A stretch of 64,000 nucleotides of DNA from Takifugu bimaculatus (lineage: Eukaryota > Chordata > Actinopteri > Tetraodontiformes > Tetraodontidae). The stretch lies in assembly GCA_004026145.2 (NCBI GenBank), contig CP034977.1, positions 2,762,543 through 2,826,542 of the forward strand, given 5' to 3'. Under the pieces are notes generated by a model. It did not search any database. It was not told the origin of the DNA and was given only the letters and a program-made list of their open reading frames with translations. Shown here piece after piece: positions 54,130 to 64,000 of this stretch. Both the position numbers and the translations under genes were made by a program. Position 1 is the stretch's first letter. The number at the start of each line of letters is the position of its first letter.

Positions 54130-56490
54130 TTCTCCTCAGAGTCACATGGAATGGCTCCAGCCCCCAGGTGGGGGCCCATGCTAAGACCCCCAGAGAGATC
54201 TGTGTTTTCCAGCACTCAGAGAAAGTGTGTGTGTGGGGGAAGTGGGGGGACGTGTGTGTCAGTGTTCTGACACAGATTGATAAACAATGAGCACTCTTCC
54301 AACGTGACTGAAGAACTGCATAAGTCTGTAAAGATGTGGGGAGACACACTCCAAGAGGGAAGGAGAGAGGACCGCAACCAGAACCAATCTGTCCCGTTCT
54401 AGTGCGAGTTACGCAACATGTTCTCTCAGACAGGTGGAAATAATCGGTCCCCATCAGAGAAACAGAAAGATCTCATAATAAAACAACAAGCAAGTCACCA
54501 GTATTCCACATGTTTTGCACGAGTCGTCCTTATTTGTTTGTGGTTATTTCTTTAATAGTATTTTTTTATATATGTGCATTATTTTACATTGAACGGTTCT
54601 TTCTGTTGCTGCTCACATCCAAAGGGTTTTTTAGTGTTTTGCTAGTTACAGAAGTTGCACCTTGCTCTGGAGGACACCGCTCGTCACAGAGAGGGTCACC
54701 GTGCACGTGTTCACCCACAGTCTACAGAGATATTTATTCTTCAAATCCTCCGCTCTAAACCAAGAAAATAAATCTAATCCTCTTCATAACAACGTCAGCG
54801 AAGATTGAACATAATAACAGGCCTGTTTGACGGGCTGAGTCTAAATTTACTGTAAAGTATCTTTGTTTCACTAATCCTGACCCACAACGACCACAGTGGT
54901 TCTTGGTGAGGACCAAGTCTTATTTCTGTTTAGGAACAGCCACAGAAATGAGTGACATACACCATGTGACCTCATGGCCAGGAATTCTGGGAATCTGCGA
55001 GTGAACGACTCTTCATGTGTTTCCATTTATCGTGGCTCTGATTGAAGCGAACTGTGGGTGACAGGCTGAAGAGAGGAGCAAGAATGGGGCGAGAACTGGC
55101 GGGAATTATGAAATCCAGGAGAGGAAAAGCTGTTTTAACCAGTTTCTGTCCGTGTTCGGGGCCGTTGTTTGGGTGCAGTGTTGAGAGAGGAGCTCTGAAA
55201 AGAAGAGCGCTCTGATCCGAACAGAGAAATGACCTCCGAGAGGAAGTGGTCTCCAGCTGTTGCCCAACATGAGAGGAACCCCCACAGCCCACTCAACCAC
55301 CATTCTTTTGACTTTTACAGCTTTGGTTGCTTATTGTGATAAACATGCAATTGATGTAATTTCAGTTATTCCGAGATTCTATAACAGGTTCGGGCTCATT
55401 GTTATAATCTTGTGGCTAACAGTTTGGGTTGTGAGTGAGCGATGCCCTCTGTGATTTGGAGTCCCGCGTGGTTCAGCTTCAACAGCAAAACATTTGGAGT
55501 GCGAATGGGAAGATCCCCCCCGTAAATTTCCCTTTTGTGTGGCTGCTCTCGGCCTTTTTTCAAGCGTAGCATCTTCATTGTCTGGTCCAGAAATACACCC
55601 ACAAGCAAAGGTTAGTATATATAAAGAGCACTACTGTTGAGAGAGGTTAGAGACAGAACCACTTTGCAACTTGCTCCCCCTAAGGGCAGTAGCTCTTTGC
55701 TCCTGTTTTTTCCAGCAGCGTTGAGCAGAAGAAGATAAAATGGGCAGGAGGGCGGAAATCAAAACAATGAATGATGTAACAGAAAGGAGGGTGAAATAAC
55801 ACAGGATGCTATAAATATGTCATTCATGCCTCCAATACTCAACTCTTAAGAAAAACACCAGAAAGAAGCAGCAGAGGGCTGTTACGTCATTTCAATCACA
55901 ATGAGCGAAACACGTTATTCAACAAGTGGATCCCAAATTTTGGGGAGTATCAACCTGCATAAGCCGTTCCCTCCCCCTCCCGCCTCTTCCCCAGCTCCAG
56001 GCGGCTCCTCCTGCCTCCCTGGCCCACTTCCGTTCCCACAATGTTCCCCTGCACTGGCCTCTTGCCACCAACTCTCCACCTTCCTTTTTTCCAGGGTTCA
56101 GAGCAGGGGTCACCCTCAGGGTCAGCACCGTTGGCCACCTGGAACCAGCCCATAGCTGCAGACTGATAGAGAAGAAGTTTAAAGCTCCTCTTCCTATCGC
56201 CCCCACCCAAAGGACTAAAAATACAACTTGTCTGCTTTTTATCAAAGTTCATGGTAGTAAATTTTATAGAACAGCATATATGTTACTTATCTTTGTGGTG
56301 CTTTGACTGAGCCTGAAAAGACCTGAACTCTGATGGAACAAACAAACACAACTCGTGTCTCATTCTAAAAAGCTTCCAGCAGTGCTGAAGTGCATTTGGG
56401 TGACAGAGAAGGTCTGTGCAAAACTTCTAGGGTGGGAAACCTGGCAGATGGAAAACTCAGTACGATTTATCGTAGTAAAAGGTCAGGTAG

Positions 56491-56504
<14 letters not shown>

Positions 56505-56521
<17 letters not shown>

Positions 56522-56532
56522 GGGAGGGGGGG
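56505..56532. repeat. Long guanine homopolymer (G20-A-G7)
   Basis: A GT tract runs into 20 consecutive G, then A, then 7 G. It is potentially G-quadruplex forming and prone to length variation and sequencing error. It lies about 290 bp upstream of the tRNA gene. Confidence 0.9.
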
Positions 56533-56819
56533 TATTTTAGGAAACATCTCATTTGCCATCTAATTATTAAACATCTAATTTTAAACTTGTCCTGTGGATT
56601 TGGGTTTGCTCCACAACCGGAAGTTGGCGTGTTGATGTTGGGGGGGGGGATAAGGTGGCAATGCCACACTAACACATGGTGCATCCAATTCACTAGAAAT
56701 GAATCTACTGAGGCCCAGGAGGATTTAAAAGTGTGTCCATCATGTTCTTGTGTTTAACGGTCACTACTGGGGTGTGCACGCGCGCGCGGCGAAGTGAAAA
56801 GGGGCGGGGCTCATAGCAT

Positions 56820-56893
56820 GGCCGGTTAGCTCAGTTGGTTAGAGCGTGGTGCTAATAACGCCAAGGTCGCGGGTTCGATCCCCGTACGGGCCA
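56820..56893 (+). tRNA. tRNA-Ile (anticodon AAU)
   Basis: A 74-nt cloverleaf. Acceptor strands GGCCGGT/ACGGGCC (G5:G68 unpaired), D-arm with A box TAGCTCAGTTGG (56827-56838), anticodon loop TGCTAATAACG with AAT, and T-arm with B box GGTTCGATCCC (56872-56882). The discriminator is A and there is no intron. A T4 run 2 nt downstream (ACTTTTAAG) is a likely RNA polymerase III terminator. The sequence is of the standard vertebrate tRNA-Ile-AAT type and looks intact. Confidence 0.96.
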
Positions 56894-57342
56894 ACTTTTA
56901 AGTTGTTAAATATGTTGACGGGGAGCTGCAAGGTTTGTGGCTTGAAAGCAATGCTGACGTCGGTGTTTTGTTATTTTAATGTTTCAATGGGTCTTTTGTC
57001 ACTGCTTTTATGAAACATGACAGTCCTAGTTTATAAATGACTGTAGAAGTTTTTCAGCAGACCAAAAATCCGAATACAAGAATTGGAAGCGTTCTCAAAT
57101 CACCTCGACAAAACAGACCCGCATGTAAAATTCACCCGGGAAGATGTAAAAGGAAACAGCCTGGTCTTTCTGGACTGTGCAGTCAGGATCACCTACACAT
57201 ACCGACCAGAACCTCCAGTTTGACTCTCACCAGTGATCAAAACCCTCCAACACCGGGCCAGAGAAATACCCACCACATCCCAAGGCAGGAAGAAGGAACA
57301 GGACCACATTAAGACAGCTCTCAAAACATGTGGCTACCCAGA

Positions 57343-57488
57343 CTGGTTTGAAAGGGGGGGTCAAGGAAGCTATCCATGTTAAATTGGAGAAACCATCCTT
57401 GAACAGAGGTGGTGGCCTGAGGCACTTCCTATCACCCACATACAATGCAGTCCTCCACTCCTTCCACCAACAACAACCAAACATTCAC
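57343..57488 (+). repeat. Internal duplicate of the element's GIY-YIG tail (copy A)
   Basis: Nearly identical to 57897-58040. About 120 bp from CTGGTTTGAAAGG to CACTCCTTCCA match except for a one-base G-run length difference and one substitution. Copy A sits between the CGYPDW and TSRKRDPSKEG segments, where intact elements are expected to run straight through. Confidence 0.9.
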
Positions 57489-57896
57489 CAGGACCTCAAG
57501 AAAACGAGACCCCAGCAAAGAAGGAGAGGAGAGAAACAAACGCCACAGCGTTTCCATCCCCTACCTGTCTGGAGTCTCGGAGAAGTTTAGGAGGATCCTC
57601 CAGAAACCCGACATACTGGTTCAGTTCAAACCCAGCAACACTCTCAGACAGAGGTTAGTACACCCAAAGGACAAGACACCCAGACCCAAACAAAGTAATG
57701 TTGTTTATGCTGTACAGTGCCAGGAGGAATGCAAGGAACTGTACATTGGGGAAACCAAACAACCTCTCCACAGAAGAATGGCACAACACAGACGTGCCAC
57801 CTCTTCGGGTCAGGACTCTGTAGTCCACTTACACCTAAAGGAGAGTGGGCACTCCTTCGAGGACAGCCAAGTAAGGATATTGGCCAGAGAAGACCG

Positions 57897-58040
57897 CTGG
57901 TTTGAAAGGGGGGTCAAGGAAGCTATCCCTGTTAAATTGGAGAAACCATCCTTGAACAGAGGTGGTGGCCTGAGGCACTTCCTATCACCCACATACAATG
58001 CAGTCCTCCACTCCTTCCAACAGCAAAACAAACATTCACA
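57897..58040 (+). repeat. GIY-YIG tail in its normal position (copy B)
   Basis: Follows directly on the GIY-YIG module (VRILAREDRWFERGVKEAI...), so it is the native location. Its twin lies upstream at 57343-57488. Confidence 0.9.
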
Positions 58041-58230
58041 CCATTCCAGGAGACCCAGTGACTCATCACCATGTGACCCAGCAGACAAAGGGGAGACACC
58101 TCAACAGAAACTAGGTGAACAACCCGACCAACGACCCTGCTAACGACTCTCAGGTGACCACTCATTATCATTAACATGGCAATGGTCCACATGGGCTATA
58201 TATATTCAAGCTCTCTCCCCAGCGAGTTCA

Positions 58231-58273
58231 GAACTGAAGAAGCCTTCTGGATAGAAGGCGAAACATCTTCAGA
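58231..58273 (+). ncRNA. Hammerhead-ribozyme-like motif at the 3' end of the Penelope-like element
   Basis: CTGAAGA (58234-58240) fits the CUGANGA core. Then come one extra A, a perfect 7-bp stem II (GCCTTCT 58242-58248 / AGAAGGC 58253-58259, loop GGAT) and GAAAC (58260-58264), which fits the GAAA core. The following ACATC could be a decayed minimal stem III plus the cleavage nucleotide. GAA before the core pairs with TTC after it as stem I. Penelope-like elements are known to carry type I hammerheads. The extra A and weak stem III suggest this copy is impaired. Confidence 0.45.
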
Positions 58274-58330
58274 GAGAAGAAACCTAGTCCAGGTGACAGA
58301 GAAAACTACCTTGGATAACGATGACCTGGA

Positions 58331-61195
58331 TGACTGAGAATCCACACAGACAGCAGACCAACATGCCACATAACTTGGACCTTATTAAGAATGTACAAAA
58401 ATATAATGTTCTTTTGACCTTGACAGGAACAGCATTGTTTAGTCTGTCAGCAAAATGATCCATCAAAAAGGCCGACCGATATTCAGCACAGAGAGGAAAG
58501 CAGGAGGAGATTTGTAAGGAATTTGTTTTAATGAGGGAGAGGACAATGACCATCAAACCATGAGTGGAGCCCTTGGAGCTGAACTATAGAAACCCCAAAA
58601 CAGAAATAAAGCAATGGAAAGGACGCGGAAGGAAAATAAATCTCAAGAAAGGAAAGGAGGAGTCTTCCCAGGATAACTGGAATATTTTTCAACAAGGACA
58701 GGAAGCTGTGTGTGTGTCTGTGCGTGTGTGTGTGTGTGGGTTGCATGACTTGACCATTCTATATAGTCGCATCAAATGACACAGCAGTAATTGCCACTAA
58801 TCACCTTAGAGCTTATAGCGCATTACTTATACAACATTTAATATAAAGATAATTTCATAGTGGGGAAAAAAAAGAACACCATGGAACTAAAATTGGACTT
58901 AAATTATGTTAAAATAGTTAATATTTAGGGGATGTGCCTTGGTTGTGCTCGTTACAACAATAGCAAGAACTTTTCATTTGGTTGTAGTCTTTGCAGGTTG
59001 GATGCACATTTATGGGTGAAGGTGTTCCCCCCCCCCCCTCATAATTGAATACATGTGCTCAAACATCCACACGTGCATCCGGTGCAGAAACACACAAACA
59101 CTTGGCTTGTGTGAGGTCCAAACGCTGCAGTAAAGACTCGTAGGAATAGAAAGATATGTCCTCACACACCCATATGCACCACAGGCATGCGGCTACCACA
59201 AAGGCCTGTGTCACATGTGCAGCAGATACATACCAGCACTGTGATGTCAGTTTGTACATCTCACCCTCGGACTGCAGATCCATTCATCAGAGACCCCGCA
59301 GCTCAAGGCCAACCTCAACACGCTTCAGCTTTCCCCCCCATCTGAATGTCTCATGGTCAGTGAACAGTTCCTGTCTCACTCTCAGGACGCACCGTATGTA
59401 ATTATGTGCACATTGAGGACAGACTAGTCAAAAACCTTCCTGTACTCTGAGTGTTTTTGCCAAAAACCAAATACTTTGACTATCTTTTAGGAAATATATG
59501 CTGTTAGTTAATGCTGTTAAGTTAAGTAATAATAGAAGCTAGTTGTTCACATGGGTGCCATAATTTTGCTGTCCTGTTTTGTATTAACCAACGATATAAT
59601 CCAGTGATCAATGATCAAATAATGGTGCATTACTGATTGATAACCTTCACACTGCCATCCTGGCCCCTATCAAAGTCCAGCCAGAACATTCTTGTCCCCT
59701 CGCTCTACTCTTTTTGGTGACCTTGGATAAAAAGCCAAATCATGTTGTGCGAGGTAAAAATTAACCGATGTTCTCTCATTTGGATGTGTGGCCATGACAT
59801 AACCTGATTAATCTGTACTATGTAAACATTTATTTTCCGGTTTCAGATAGACTCAAGTCTTGTCGTCATCAAAATCTGATTTTATTTATTTTTGATATGT
59901 GACCACAGAGGCAACATCAAACGTAAAGATGATGAGGGACATTTTCCACAGGTGATCGGACACTAGCTGAATGTGCGGCTCTTTGTTTCCCTCCAGACAC
60001 AATTAAAAGGGATCGAAATTGAGTTTTTGGCGGACATTCCGACCTGGTGCAGCTTCCAAAAGGAACTCGCAGACAGACAGACAGACAGACTCCAAGAAAG
60101 GACATCACGGATGCCAGAATGAGGAAACTGTCACAGGAACACACCCTGCTTTTATTGCCTGTGATATTGACCTGAGCCTTTGTTTTAAGTTAGGAATCAC
60201 ATGATCACTGGTGTGTTCCGATGAACTCATCTTTCTCTGTGAAGACACTCAATCTTCAGCCTCACCCTTCACCCCCCCTCCCGTCAATCTCCAAATCCCA
60301 GCCAAAGTCATCTTCTGAGAGGATCAGGTCTTCTATAAATACCCTGGCAGCAGGTATCCGCCCTGGACGGGGCGCTAAGCCGATTACAGATAAAAGATAT
60401 GGTGAACGTAGGAGTTTTGAGTGTTTCAAGGGACTGGATAAATGACTTAAGCGCAGACCCAGACACCCAAGATTGCCGACATACATGACACATCGAGGCG
60501 CGTTTGAACGTGCACGCTGTGCTGGGCGACGTCTTCACATTTCGAGGACGATTGCGCCATAACCTGGATCCGTCTGAATAGGAGTTAAATGTCTCACGTG
60601 AGGAAAGACAAGGGACTTTTCACGTTTGCATCACTCCCAAGGTGTCAGGACTCGCGAGTTTCGACGACGACCATATTGCAGCACCGCGCAACGCAAACGC
60701 TGCCCCATGACAGAGCTCGGCCCGCGAGTCAGTATCAGTCATGGGAACCCTTCAAAGAGAGAGTCGTCTTCCTGGTGCCAGTGTGGCAGGATGGGAGTGG
60801 GGGAGGAAGTGGCGGCTGGAGGCTCGCAGCTCACCAGGAAACAGGCTGCATGATGCTGAAATCCTGATCCAGGACACACGGAGGACAGATGAGGGGGGAA
60901 CAATCCGCCTTCAGCCGCTGGGGCCATAAATATAGCGGCGACACACCTACTTTTGAAGAATGAAGAGAGAGGGGGTGAAATGTGAGTCAAAGGTCGTTTG
61001 AAAACAGATTTCAAACAGAGAATTAAGCGGATGTGATGACAGAAAAACCAAAAAAAAAACCAAAAAACCCAGGAAATAAGTCTGTTTCGAGTGCTCAGAC
61101 GTATCTCCAGAAGCACCAGAGAACCTAAAACAGCGTTCCTGCAAACACACAGCAGACTCAGAGGAAACGTGGTAACTGGCTGATCTCGTATCAAC
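58331..61195. other. Intergenic region between the Penelope-like element and zc3h4
   Basis: No supported exon, RNA gene or recognisable repeat family. It has a short GT tract (about 58707-58740), a C-run (59029-59038) and a GACA tract (about 60073-60090). Confidence 0.55.
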
Positions 61196-62877
61196 TTTAT
61201 TTAAATACTTTGACAACCTCACCTACAGTGGACAGTTAGAAAAATCAACTCTGCTCAAGATGTGATGCTGGCCAGATCTACACAGCGAGAAAAGAATGAA
61301 GCCAGAACAGGTCGACTTTGAGTTTCGCTATAAATGGAAACCCTGGTTTCTCACATGATTTCTCACAACGCGTCAAGAGAGCTGTACACAAAAATCAAAT
61401 AAAAAAATAGTTCTCTTGACACACACACGTCCCGCCGAGGTGACAAAATAATTCATTTCAAAAATCTCAAGAGAAAGGATATTTGCCAAAAGGTTTATAA
61501 AAAATAAATTAAAATAATTAACATTTATACACAAATTAACAGTCCTGACAGCTGTTGTACAATCATATTAGTCAAAACTTCAGTCCAGCAATAGCCACAT
61601 TTTTACATTGAAGGACAATTTTAACAATTGCTTTGATTCACAAGTTAAATGCCTCATGATGACGTCCAGTGGGAGGAACTTTTACATTTTATTTTATCTA
61701 GAAATTTGCTGGAGAATTCCACATTCAGCTAAGCTGGATGCATTTCAGATCAAAATAAAGTTTCAGATTGTCAAACTCTCAACAAATACTAAAGCTTTAG
61801 GTCCTAAATGATGTTGTGAGGTTGAATATTTGTCCATCACACCACCTCGTCCACGAATGGCTGCTGCCCAAAATGTTTGACTGCTATAAAGGAAAATTTA
61901 AATGCTAGATACTGAATCTTGACTCCGCATTTTAAGATGGAAACACCAAAAATGTGGGTACTGACTCCTTCAAAGCCTGAAGATGGAGGCGTTTGATCAG
62001 CAAGGTTAACATATAAATAGAAGTGGTAAATAACTACAGACTCCATTACTGCAGACGTCTATAGGGGAAATGTTAATGTACGCATGAAAACAGTCGAATG
62101 GGGAGAAAGGAACATAAGCAATGCTGAAAGAACTGGCGGAGGGTGGCTATAAATACTGGAAAGGAACATTATGGAAAGTTAGACATTAAAAACTTTAAGG
62201 ACAAACCGACAGTGCAAAGGAATAGAAAATTATATGTACGTAGAGATAATTGCCTTTGTTTCAGGAGAAATATGACATGACCAAAGATTCCACTGTACTT
62301 TTTTTTTTTTTTTTTTTTTACAAAAACAAACCAGTTAAAGATGACATAGACACCAAAAACAGTAGTCCAGATGGTGGTGACAGTATTTAAAAAAAAAAAA
62401 AAAAAGCAACAACAATGCTCATCTTTCTGTACAAAACCACTGAAAATGAACAAGATGGTGTTGAAAAAATTATCAACCAATTTTATCTGTGCCCAAGAGG
62501 CAATACCAACACTTCAAGATTACAACTGAAACAAACTTCAAAAGAGAGCAAAATGAAAATAGCAAAAATATGTTAAGCTAAAACGTCTCATAAACCGAAA
62601 GTTTGTCGCTGTCAATATAGGTTTATATTAAGCATTGAGATGAGAGTAAACTTATTTATACATCTGTTTAAAATAGAGCTCTACACGTTTGTCTTTTAAA
62701 CCCTTCTGATCACCCAAAGGTCTTCAAAGACTGTAACATCATTTTGTTCATAAATGTTCTCAAGGGGGGGGCAACTGCCTCAGTGCACTTTGTCTCTCCA
62801 TCTGTTCATAATCTGCAAATGTTAAAACAATCCAATATCACATCTTATGGTGTGATTTATGGTTAATAGTCAGGGTT
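61196..62877 (-). other. zc3h4 3'UTR
   Basis: About 1.7 kb of AT-rich minus-strand sequence after the zc3h4 stop. AATAAA (minus strand) is at 61196-61201. It includes a T-run of about 21 (62299-62319) and an A-run of about 18 (62388-62405) that could fold back. Confidence 0.55.
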
Positions 62878-64000
62878 TTACTGGCAAAAGGGGGAAGCTG
62901 TGGGGTCAAAACCCTTAAAAACATCCTTCAGTGAGGCTTTGTCTTGTTCTGTGGCTGCCTGGTCAGGCTGCACAGGACTGTTGCCTCCAAAGGGGCTACC
63001 GGTCCCCCCAGGCTTGGACACCTTGGCCACACCGAACAGAGAGGTTACAGGTAGGTTGTGCACACCTGCAGGACCCTGATCTGCAGCGCTCCCAGGACCC
63101 GCGCCTCCAGCGGCACCCCCGACGGCTGCGGCAGCTCCTCCCTGGACTGTTGAGTTTGGAGAGTGCGCAGGTTTAGGCCGCGGCCTGTTATAGCTGTTGT
63201 AGCGGTCGGTCCCTTGATCGCCAGTTTTCTCCATTTCTGGCTGGTCTAACGCAGACTTTCGAACAAAGAGGGGCTCCTTGTGTTTGGGTTTACCTGTTGT
63301 TGTGTCACTGGGTTTGGATTCCGAGCTGGTAGAACTGGGAGAGTTGTTGGAGCCACTGCTAGTCGAGGGGCTGCCTGGTTTGTTAGTCCGAGGGTCATAT
63401 AAACTTATGCTGCTTAGAACGCTGGCGCCCCCTGGTGATCCAGCACTAACACTGCACGCAGCCCCACCCGATGAAAGAAGTCTTGGGTCGTAAGGGGCGA
63501 TGGAAGGAGAGGATGAGCTAGATGGTGTAGACGATGAGGTAGAGGAGGCAGCAAATGGTGCAGCTTCTGACGGCTGCTTCAGTGCCGACTTCTGTGGCTG
63601 GAGACGGGGGTCTTTGCGGGCTACTCGGGGGTCAACGGGCTTTTCCGCTGGCAAAGGAGGAGGCGCCGAACCCAGTGTTGACACAGGAACCGTGGGGGTA
63701 GGAAGAGGAGGAGACGGAGTCTGAGATGGGCTGGAGTTGACAGTCTTCAGGATACGTGACAGCAACTCAAAGTCTGGGAGGGACGAGTTGGAAGAAGATG
63801 GAGCAGGGGCATCCAAGGACGCGGGAGGATGTGCCGCCGGGGGTTGGGAGTGGGGAACTGGAGTGTGGAGCGACTGTTGAGCACGGGACAGACGTGGATC
63901 AATGGTCGAGGCAGGCGGGACGCCTGGAGGAAGTGGAAGGAAGTCCTGTTTGGGGATGGGGAGTGGAAGAAGATCTTCAGGTGACCAGGTGATGGTTTTG
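62878..64000 (-). CDS. Zinc finger CCCH-type containing 4, C-terminal exon (partial)
   Basis: This is the last coding exon; the frame stays open to the right edge, so the 5' part, including the CCCH fingers, lies outside the window. It encodes the low-complexity Pro/Ser-rich tail with repeated DPR motifs (TIDPRLSR, VDPRVARKDPRL, YDPRLLSS, YDPRTNKPG), the block LPDFELLSRILKTVNSS, and the terminal SLKDVFKGFDPTASPFCQ characteristic of ZC3H4. ZC3H4 is a nuclear RNA-binding factor that, with WDR82, restricts extragenic and noncoding transcription. The human gene lies in the same 19q13.3 region as the other genes here. At least 373 codons are visible; no CCCH finger is seen, as expected. Confidence 0.9.
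   Translation of the reverse strand, partial: KTITWSPEDLLPLPIPKQDFLPLPPGVPPASTIDPRLSRAQQSLHTPVPHSQPPAAHPPASLDAPAPSSSNSSLPDFELLSRILKTVNSSPSQTPSPPLPTPTVPVSTLGSAPPPLPAEKPVDPRVARKDPRLQPQKSALKQPSEAAPFAASSTSSSTPSSSSSPSIAPYDPRLLSSGGAACSVSAGSPGGASVLSSISLYDPRTNKPGSPSTSSGSNNSPSSTSSESKPSDTTTGKPKHKEPLFVRKSALDQPEMEKTGDQGTDRYNSYNRPRPKPAHSPNSTVQGGAAAAVGGAAGGAGPGSAADQGPAGVHNLPVTSLFGVAKVSKPGGTGSPFGGNSPVQPDQAATEQDKASLKDVFKGFDPTASPFCQ

Larger units (their letters stand above)
52601..56819. other. Intergenic region with microsatellites
   Basis: No exon or transposon is supported. Two CA repeats (53934-53974, and 54060-54110 followed by TC to 54129) and a long G-run (56505-56532) are present. GC-rich pyrimidine-biased sequence near 55970-56100 gives spurious Pro-rich frames. 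Confidence 0.6.
57037..58330 (+). mobile_element. 5'-truncated, rearranged Penelope-like retroelement with GIY-YIG domain
   Basis: The left part encodes the end of a reverse-transcriptase ORF (FTREDVKGNSLVFLDCAV, then TLQHRAREIPTTSQGRKKEQ and KTALKTCGYPDW), broken by frameshifts. The right part (frame of 57445-58143) encodes a linker and a GIY-YIG endonuclease-like module: SNVVYAVQC, ELYIGETKQPLHRRMAQHRR, then the tail KEAIPVKLEKPSLNRGGGL. RT followed by GIY-YIG is the hallmark of Penelope-like elements; this C-terminal module is common in fish genomes. The copy lacks most of the RT and carries an internal duplication of its own 3' coding end. It lies just downstream of the tRNA gene. It is not a functional host gene. 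Confidence 0.85.

Noticed and set aside
55926..56306. Pro-rich open frames on both strands
   Set aside because: Compositional artefact of a pyrimidine-rich stretch; no conserved motif or splice structure.
57445..58143. 232-codon ORF as a host gene
   Set aside because: Its GIY-YIG module, repeated tail and adjoining RT remnant identify it as part of a Penelope-like element.

Overview
The window is genomic DNA from a vertebrate, almost certainly a ray-finned (teleost) fish. It has spliced genes with GT-AG introns, many CA/TG microsatellites, a Tc1-like transposon remnant and a Penelope-like retroelement of kinds common in fish. The protein-coding genes are clear orthologues of genes clustered on human 19q13.3. 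No prokaryotic features or CRISPR arrays are visible.

Layout from left to right: (1) 1-24.6 kb, mark4, the MAP/microtubule affinity-regulating kinase 4, on the + strand. It has 17 constitutive coding exons plus a cassette exon that swaps the C-terminus. One exon carries an apparent single-base insertion. (2) 24.7-28.25 kb, the muscle creatine kinase gene (ckm), on the - strand and tail-to-tail with mark4. A TATA-box promoter and a candidate muscle enhancer lie to its right. (3) 28.3-33.7 kb, intergenic DNA with simple and dispersed repeats. (4) 33.8-39.7 kb, klc3 (kinesin light chain 3), on the + strand. (5) 39.6-45.8 kb, ercc2/XPD (the TFIIH helicase), on the - strand. All 23 exons join into an intact 760-residue protein. 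(6) 46.65-52.6 kb, a Cdc42 effector (CEP/BORG) gene with a single coding exon, on the - strand. (7) 52.6-61.2 kb, mainly intergenic, holding a tRNA-Ile(AAU) gene and a truncated, rearranged Penelope-like element that ends in a hammerhead-ribozyme-like motif. (8) 61.2-64 kb, the last coding exon and 3'UTR of zc3h4, on the - strand and running off the right edge.

The genes do not form a pathway or operon. They are a conserved syntenic block (mark4-ckm-klc3-ercc2, with zc3h4 nearby). Two members act on the microtubule system (MARK4 kinase, KLC3 cargo adaptor), two in nuclear transcription or repair (XPD in TFIIH, ZC3H4 in transcription restriction), one in muscle energy buffering (CKM) and one in Cdc42/actin-septin signalling. 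Exon coordinates were derived by reading splice sites by hand and checking that phases join. For ercc2, ckm and klc3 the joined lengths are 760, 380 and 513 codons, which fit these families. The strongest items for follow-up are the mark4 C-terminal dual-frame splice switch with a possible frame-restoring microexon, the apparent mark4 exon-2 frameshift, and the hammerhead-like motif and internal duplication of the Penelope element.
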